Origin: Octadecabacter arcticus 238
Lineage (GTDB): Bacteria; Pseudomonadota; Alphaproteobacteria; Rhodobacterales; Rhodobacteraceae
Length of the DNA: 64,000 nt
Direction: 5' to 3'
NCBI RefSeq assembly: GCF_000155735.2
Contig: NC_020908.1
Span: forward strand, 1,121,001 to 1,185,000
Position numbers and translations under genes: made by a program. The notes beneath the pieces were generated by a model, which searched no databases, was not told where the DNA came from, and saw nothing but the letters and a program-made list of their open reading frames with translations. The stretch's first letter is position 1; every line of letters starts with the position of its first letter. Positions 63,162 through 64,000 of the stretch are shown one piece after another.

Positions 63162-63268
63162 CTATCGATAGATATGCAAATGCCTTTTTCTTGTGATAAC
63201 TAGACTATAAGGAATGGCGACGAGACGAATCAAATCGTCTCGCTGGGGCAGACAGGCAAGGGTACCGG

Positions 63269-64000
63269 ATGATCCGAAAAGGGTTCAGACGCGGGAAAGA
63301 ACAACAGGTCGTTGAAGCGGTCGGTTTTGATGCGTTCGAGCTGCGTCTGGGTGATTTGATGCGCGGCGAACGTGCGACCATGGGCAAAAGCCTATTGGAC
63401 GTGCAGCGTGAATTGAAAATTAAAGCCGCCTATATTGCAGCGATTGAAAATGCCGACCCGACAGCTTTTGACACACCTGGATTTATTGCTGGCTACGTTC
63501 GCTCGTATGCGCGGTATCTGAGCATGGATCCTGATTGGGCCTATGACACGTTCTGTACCGAAAGCGGATTTGTCACCGCCCACGGAATGTCCAAGCAAGC
63601 GTCTGGTGCCAAGGCCGTGCGACATGCGCCATTTGACAAAGATATTTTCGCCATGCCAGCGACGCCATTTATTCCTGCAAGTGATGCGATGTTTGCGGCC
63701 GTTGAACCGCGCGCTGTTGGGTCTTTTTTGGTGCTGATCGCGTTGATTGGTGGCTTGGGCTACGGTGGCTACACGGTGCTGCAAGAAGTTCAAAAGGTGC
63801 AAATGGCGCCGATCGAGAATACGCCGACGGTTGTGGCAAACATTGACCCGCTGGCGGGTGGCGGCTTGCCGACCGCCGATGCTGGCGTGAATGTCATTGC
63901 CGGATTTGATGCGCCGTCGACCGAAAGTCTGAACCGCCTCTATCGGCCACAAGCGCTGGACGCGCCTGTTCTTGTGCCACGTGATGGTCCGATCGCATCG
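63269..64000 (+). CDS. RodZ-like helix-turn-helix membrane protein (partial)
   Basis: The frame opens at ATG 63269 and runs without a stop to the end of the window (244 codons seen). The N-terminal XRE-type helix-turn-helix of the RodZ type reads SLLDVQRELKIKAAYIAAIENADPTAFDTPGFIAGYVRSYARYL (about 42-85). A membrane helix follows at about 151-170 (SFLVLIALIGGLGYGGYTVL), and then a periplasmic region. RodZ links MreB to the cell-wall machinery; in Rhodobacterales this gene usually precedes ispG. The C-terminal domain is outside the window. Confidence 0.85.
   Translation, partial: MIRKGFRRGKEQQVVEAVGFDAFELRLGDLMRGERATMGKSLLDVQRELKIKAAYIAAIENADPTAFDTPGFIAGYVRSYARYLSMDPDWAYDTFCTESGFVTAHGMSKQASGAKAVRHAPFDKDIFAMPATPFIPASDAMFAAVEPRAVGSFLVLIALIGGLGYGGYTVLQEVQKVQMAPIENTPTVVANIDPLAGGGLPTADAGVNVIAGFDAPSTESLNRLYRPQALDAPVLVPRDGPIAS

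Overview
The window looks like chromosomal DNA of a marine alphaproteobacterium of the Roseobacter group (Rhodobacterales). Supporting signs are a Rhodobacter-type gene transfer agent (GTA) cluster followed by cysE, a pyruvate dehydrogenase operon whose E1 beta carries a lipoyl domain, ALA synthase (hemA) with a perfect FNR-type box, a RegA/PrrA-type regulator and a DmdA-like gene cluster. The load of insertion sequences and IS fragments is very high, as in polar Octadecabacter-like strains, but species cannot be fixed from the sequence alone.

Layout. 1-3.0 kb: a partial membrane protein, fabF and mltG. 3.06-20.2 kb: a complete but decayed GTA cluster (g1 to g15 plus a DUF7742-like gene). g3, g3.5 and g6-g14 are open, but g1 is split by an IS630-like element, g2 and g4 each carry one in-frame TAG, g5 (capsid) has two small duplication-like frameshifts, and g15 is split by an IS200-like element that is itself split by an IS481-like element, plus a 1-bp deletion. 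Every lesion can be reversed on paper, so inactivation looks recent. 20.3-33.3 kb: housekeeping genes (cysE, pdhABC, ftsB, class I aldolase, pgk, two cyclophilins, a DUF3179 protein, selO, two GNAT enzymes, a CBS protein).

33.5-35.8 kb: an IS graveyard (IS3, IS30, IS1595-type). 35.8-40.6 kb: a minus-strand DmdA-like / OsmC / enoyl-CoA hydratase / acyl-CoA synthetase cluster with an Lrp-type regulator, plausibly for methylated sulfur compound (DMSP-type) catabolism. 41.3-44.1 kb: DCC-family thiol protein, RegA-type regulator, a dead FAD oxidoreductase and a photolyase-like protein with unusual domain order. 44.3-49.6 kb: IS6 remnant, MATE exporter in one operon with an amino-acid ABC permease and ATPase, divergent binding protein, and a GST. 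49.8-53.0 kb: second IS graveyard (two IS66 fragments, a truncated IS481 copy, an IS3 remnant). 53.1-64 kb: DEAD-box helicase, a dead polysaccharide deacetylase, two identical tRNA-Asp genes, an RTX-repeat protein, a Hint-domain protein, an S41 protease, an M20 dipeptidase, hemA and the start of a RodZ-like gene.

The most unusual signal is a family of about 35-40 bp palindromic repeats: nine copies, all inside dead transposase DNA of the two graveyards. Conserved outer boxes surround an inner stem whose sequence changes completely between copies while staying self-complementary. A second unexpected signal is a long hairpin between GTA capsid and g6 whose minus strand contains the 14-nt core of SRP RNA domain IV.
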